Assembly (NCBI GenBank): GCA_002917075.1
Contig: NTMA01000092.1
Coordinates: 62,001-126,000 of the forward strand
DNA length: 64,000 nucleotides
Reading direction: 5' to 3'
Source of the DNA: Hawksworthiomyces lignivorus
Lineage: Eukaryota; Ascomycota; Sordariomycetes; Ophiostomatales; Ophiostomataceae
Part shown: positions 60,201-64,000 of the stretch, piece by piece
Layout of the letters: every line of letters begins with the position of its first letter
Position numbering within the stretch: the first letter of the stretch is position 1
The notes under the pieces: model-generated
The model's database searches: none
The model's input: only the letters and a program-made list of their open reading frames with translations
Told to the model about the DNA's origin: nothing
Translations under genes and position numbers: made by a program

Positions 60201-60386
60201 CACCGACTTACCCGAAAGGGTCTGAAGGACGAAGACGGCAGTAAACAGAAGTAGGGCCATGCGGATCGCAGCATTGCCAACAGCATGGTTGACACCGAAC
60301 AAGGTCGAACCGAAAAGCGACTTTCCAGCAGAGCCGATGAGCCTCACGGCCTTGATTGGCCTTCGCAACAACCCCCTGAACACCAT
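57243..60386 (-). CDS. Cas1-like multi-membrane O-acetyltransferase with altered GDS motif
   Basis: Two exons on the minus strand, 60212-60386 and 57243-60106 (105-bp intron, GTAAGT, branch GCTAAC, CCAAG), give 1012 residues. Cas1/CASD1 proteins O-acetylate glycans in the Golgi; fungal members modify capsule or wall polysaccharides. An N-terminal membrane anchor (about 42-57) is followed by a lumenal SGNH-like domain and then, from about 375 on, many hydrophobic segments typical of the family's C-terminal acyltransferase part. In the SGNH domain the block-I sequence is LLFIGDATARTLFF: residue 141 is Ala (GCA codon) where family members normally have the nucleophilic Ser of GDS. The distal DTGLH (D342, H346) is kept. 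The frame is otherwise intact. It may be an inactive or moonlighting paralogue, or may rely on the C-terminal domain. Confidence 0.82.
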
Positions 60387-61776
60387 AGCTATAGCTTGGA
60401 AAATGGCCCGGCTTCGCCGCCCAGAAGTGTCCTAGCTGGTCTTAGTTGGCCGGCACGTGCAACGGAGCAGTCTCGATATACCAGACACAGAGACATTTCA
60501 AAAGCATCAGAGCGACAATCGTTAAGAATTCTACAAGACCAACACTTTGGCCGAAAAATAGCAAGCTGCCCAGTCCAAGTTGGAGTAGGCGGGTGTCGCC
60601 TCGAACTATTGCCTTCCTTTCCCCTTTTTGAGCACGCGACACAAAGCCGCATTCATTTAGCTGCTTGGCCTAAGCCTTACAATGACACCTTGGAGGCCAA
60701 GAACGCCAAGGCACTCGGAATAAAGTAGCCGCGACGTAACTCTTTTGTCAGACTTGCCAAGAGACCATACCAAATATTACTTTTCTGCTGCATAATATTA
60801 GCTGCAGTTCAGCCAGTTGTGATAATTATAGGCTCTAGGCGACGTAAGTAAACCCAGTCAAGCATCGTGTCCCTATGCTGTTGTGTTGTCCTCCCCGTCT
60901 TCATACACTATGGTTTATTTAGTGCACGACGCAAGCACATAGCTCTTACTATTCAGCGCTGACAGTTACTCCGTAGTAAGGGGTAAGAAAAGTGGGACAT
61001 ACAGTGCTGTCAGCGAGTATGAGTGCTAATAACTAAGCCCAAAAAAGCAGGCTTACCGCTATATTATAGTGGTCCTATCTCTCTTTTTGGACCTGTTCAC
61101 AATGCATATCACGTGTTCGGATTCTCTTATTTAACCACCAAAAATCTTTCTTCTGGGTGGAGTCAAAATATATTTTTGATCTGAAAAAGCTTCACTTTTG
61201 TTGAAATGAATTTTGAGATAGTGTCTTGCAATCCACTCCATGCTGTGCTAATTATGGAATGGATATATAGGTTTGTATATCTCTATTTACACTCTTTCGT
61301 AAATCCACAACCTTCTTCTTCTTCTTTGTCCTTCTCTCGCGCTTCACCTAGTCTTCTGCCAATCTCGACCAGTCGACCCCTTTACTCTTCCAGCGGCTGG
61401 TCTTGAGTTCGGATGCAATGCTCTTTTCCTCTCACGAGAAAAAGGGGCAATTGTATTAGACAAGAACGAACCATCACAACACTGTTTGAGTGCGGGGCCT
61501 TCTCCTTTACACAGATGGGGGGTTTCTCGCAATTGAGGAGTTGTGACACTCATACTTAATATCTGCCAGCGCTTCTAACTTCTCGATGCGAGCAAGATGC
61601 TGAAAATCTTCCAGTGCGTGGATGGCGAAAGCTCAGGAGATAAAAGAGAGCCACTATGGTGGGTTTCTGGGCATGCTATATACGAGAAAGGTCCGTAACC
61701 AAGTGTAAAATCTGAGCGATAGCTTGTTGCAGACAGCCTGAAGCTGCAATAGAAATGCCAGCAAAGCAGATCGTGA
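60387..61776. other. Intergenic region Cas1-like / PLC-like
   Basis: About 1.4 kb containing the Cas1-like promoter and the 3' end of the PLC-like gene. A 147-codon plus-strand frame at 60285-60728 overlaps the Cas1-like first exon and is judged spurious. TACTCCGTA occurs at 60967 and TCACGTGT near 61110. Nothing else is recognised. Confidence 0.5.
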
Positions 61777-63234
61777 CTATGACACCAGTTCTGCTATCTG
61801 ACGCAGAGCGAGGAGGGCGCCAATCCACCAGAGAGGGGTGCTCGCGCCCGCAGCTGCGCCTGCAGCGCCTGACCTGACGGGCAGCATGTCTGGGCTGATG
61901 ACTCGGCCGGTCGTGGCCGTCAGGCCGTTGAGGGCGTCCACTGTGGCGATGGCCGGACCCCGGTTGAAGAAGTCGACGAGAATGAACGTGGGCTTGACGC
62001 CGCCCCACTGGCTGGCGCAGAGCCGAGCTTGCGTGCCAAGTGTGCCGCTGATGCCCTGGGCGTTGTTGCTGCTTTTGCTGCTGCTGCTGCTGCTGCTGCT
62101 GCCGCTGCTGTTGCCGCCGCCGCTGGCAAATGGCGTCCCTGACGTATCGGGGCTGTTCGTAATGTCGATGTCGCTGACGTCTGGGATCTGAAAGCTGCTG
62201 CCGGCGCCCGCATAGGCAAAGTGGTTCATGAGCGGCAAGAGGCCTGCACGCAGAGCCGCTGCTGCTGACCCGGCTGAGGGCGGCCGGTCTAGCGAACAGT
62301 TGGAGAACTGGGCCAGGTTGGTGATCATGTATGGGGTCTCAAACACGTGCGTAAACTCGGGCAGCAGATACGGGTAGGCGGCGTCGGCAGCGATCGAGGC
62401 GATAAACGTGACAAGGCGCGTGTTGGCGCTGATCATATCCTGCAGCGTGGGCCATCCAGAGCCCTTCGGTACGTACCCGTACTTTGACAGGCCCGACTGC
62501 TGAAAGGCCCGGCCAAAGGAAGCGGCGGACTGGTGGTCGCTGTTGACCAGCAGCAAGGTTACTACTTCGTGAGGGTTGGCATCCATCCAGTCACTGATCA
62601 GAGCCAGCCAGTTCTCCAGAGAGCCGACATCGAGAAGGCCGCAGCTAGTGTGACAGAGCTCCAGCACTCCGTTCAAAAGATGCACCTGAGCCTGCAGAAG
62701 GCGGACACCGGCGGATAGAGCAAGGGTAGCATTGAAGAACTGGTCGCCAGCAATGGCGTTGATCTTTTGAGAATCCCGAACGAAGGCGCTGTCGTGGGCA
62801 CCCCTGCAAAGGCAAAAATAAGTCACATGTTTCTTATCCATTTTCTCTTTGTCCTGCTTCGTGCCGAAAATTTTCCTAACTTACAGGTATGTGACGCTAT
62901 TGTAAGTTCGACTGCAAAGCAGTGGTGAGTTGTTGCATGCCATCGCTACCGACGACAGTGGTGTAGCCGACGGCAGTGGTGTAGACGGCGCCGCCGACGC
63001 GCTAGGGATGAGACGTGGTATTATATTGGAGGCTTTTGCAGCAACAGTACTGGTTGTAATACCGTGACAGCCGAGATCGTGAGAGTTCGCACAGACATTA
63101 TCACGATGGTGATGTAATACATTCCTACCAATATCTCCTGAAAGAGGCGGTGGGAGAGCAACGGCATCGACATTGCTAGTATACAACAACGGCACGAGAT
63201 AAGTCCACTGTAGGAAGTGGGATTGGAGCCTCAT
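61777..63234 (-). CDS. PI-PLC X-domain-like phosphodiesterase with a GPI-type C-terminus
   Basis: Two exons on the minus strand, 62885-63234 and 61777-62803 (81-bp intron, GTAAGT...TGCAG), give 458 residues. The start is the first ATG in the frame. Residues 1-26 form a signal peptide (MRLQSHFLQWTYLVPLLYTSNVDAVA). A Ser/Pro/Ala-rich spacer precedes a TIM-barrel domain of the fungal secreted PLC-like family. It has LGAHDS with H120, AGVRLLQAQVH and ELCHTSC with H168 as the second candidate catalytic His, plus NWLALISDWMDANPHEVVTLLLVN. A Ser run (SSSSSSSS) from a CAG/CTG repeat interrupts the barrel near 315. The C-terminus (about 427-458) has small residues then a hydrophobic tail, suggesting a GPI anchor. 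Substrate unknown; the family has not been firmly tied to phosphoinositides. Confidence 0.85.
62078..62102. repeat. CTG/CAG microsatellite encoding Ser in the PLC-like gene
   Basis: A run of GCTGCTGCT-type units; on the coding minus strand it gives consecutive AGC Ser codons inside the catalytic barrel insert. Confidence 0.7.
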
Positions 63235-64000
63235 CCTGTGGTGTATTTTGTGAAAATTTGTCAAGTTGTATGAAGGAAAATTGAACGATAAAAATTGAGG
63301 GTTTTCTTGAAATCGAATTTGATGTAAACAATGAACACGTTTGGAAACATGTTAACGATATAATGAGCCGTCTGAGATTGTTTTCTCACTTGCGCAGCTG
63401 TTTATAAAGATAAACAAAATACATCGAAAAGAAAATAAAGAGGTCAGGCCCAAATTTACGTGTCTTGGTTGTGTTGCCATTTCACCGTCTTACGGCTCAT
63501 CTCCTTCGCATTCATAAATTCCTTGGCGTATATACCCTCCTCTTGGACTGGAGGTGGGAGTAGTGAGGCGGGTGAACAAACAGGAGGTAGTGCAACGGAG
63601 AAGAGCTGGAAGTGGAAGACAAGGGTCAAAACATTGGTAATATGTCTTTTTAGCTCGCTGTGCCGCGTATGTGTTTACCCTGGGTTGTCGAATAGAATAG
63701 TGCGGCTCTGGTTTCTCTTGAATACGTGTGTATATTACATGATGAACATGATGAGGTAACAGAGAAAGGAAATAAAGCAATGAGGCTTGTCAGTGGCTAG
63801 ATGTATAAGGCTGGAGAGGAGGCTGGAGTGAGCGATTTGGAGCTTAGTTGGTGATTCTCAACATGGTGGCAATAAAGCATAAAACAACACAACTATGTTG
63901 AAATAATACTGGAGAAAACACGAGAACGATACACCTTGGCAAAGACGGCATTAGTTGGTTGTTGTGGCGGGAGATGTTCGTCTTGCCCCCTTCTTTTAAC
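63235..64000. other. Upstream region of the PLC-like gene to the window edge
   Basis: About 770 bases, AT-rich, containing the promoter of the minus-strand PLC-like gene. Open frames are under 100 codons; no gene or element was recognised. Confidence 0.55.

Noticed and set aside
60285..60728. 147-codon frame overlapping the Cas1-like first exon on the other strand
   Set aside because: No coherent domain and it overlaps a supported exon antisense.

Overview
The window looks like nuclear DNA of a filamentous ascomycete (Pezizomycotina, most likely Sordariomycetes; the order is not established). The evidence is short 60-95 bp introns with GTANGT-type donors and RCTAAC-like branch points, long pyrimidine-rich leaders, gene density of about one per 5 kb, and proteins that read as fungal orthologues (Dbp9, carboxypeptidase Y, Sdo1, a class-I cAMP phosphodiesterase, a Cas1-like O-acetyltransferase). 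No bacterial operon, phage, CRISPR array, rRNA, tRNA or intact transposon was seen.

Layout. (1) 0-12 kb is compact: a truncated Bud4/anillin-like gene (-), the DEAD-box helicase DBP9 (+), an 841-residue acidic orphan with a SUMO-interacting-type motif (+), the complex I subunit NDUFS6 (-), and a protein with an Mpp6 (nuclear exosome cofactor) signature plus a C-terminal zinc knuckle (+). (2) 12-42 kb holds two large genes, an insulin-degrading-enzyme/Ste23 metalloprotease and a Ubp12-type ubiquitin hydrolase, separated by very large gene-empty stretches (about 9 kb, 3 kb and 9 kb). (3) 42-52 kb is housekeeping: cAMP phosphodiesterase, carboxypeptidase Y (-), Sdo1 (+), and RPS18 (-, six exons including a 14-nt microexon). 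(4) 53-63 kb encodes cell-surface or secretory proteins, all on the minus strand: an Ala/Ser-rich secreted protein, a Cas1-like multi-membrane acetyltransferase whose expected catalytic Ser is Ala, and a PI-PLC-X-like protein with a GPI-type tail.

Shared themes. Ribosome production recurs (DBP9, SDO1, RPS18, and the exosome-linked Mpp6-like protein), and TCACGTGA boxes lie upstream of both DBP9 and RPS18. Protein turnover is represented by IDE, the ubiquitin hydrolase and CPY. All exon boundaries were read by eye from splice signals and frame continuity; none was tested against transcripts.

No clearly new multi-gene system was found. The items most worth a second look are the Cas1-like protein lacking its Ser, a 312-codon ATG-less open frame joined to the ubiquitin hydrolase, spliced short upstream ORFs in the leaders of IDE and PDE, the Mpp6/zinc-knuckle combination, expanded linkers in Sdo1, and a TACTCCGTA motif scattered only through non-coding DNA.
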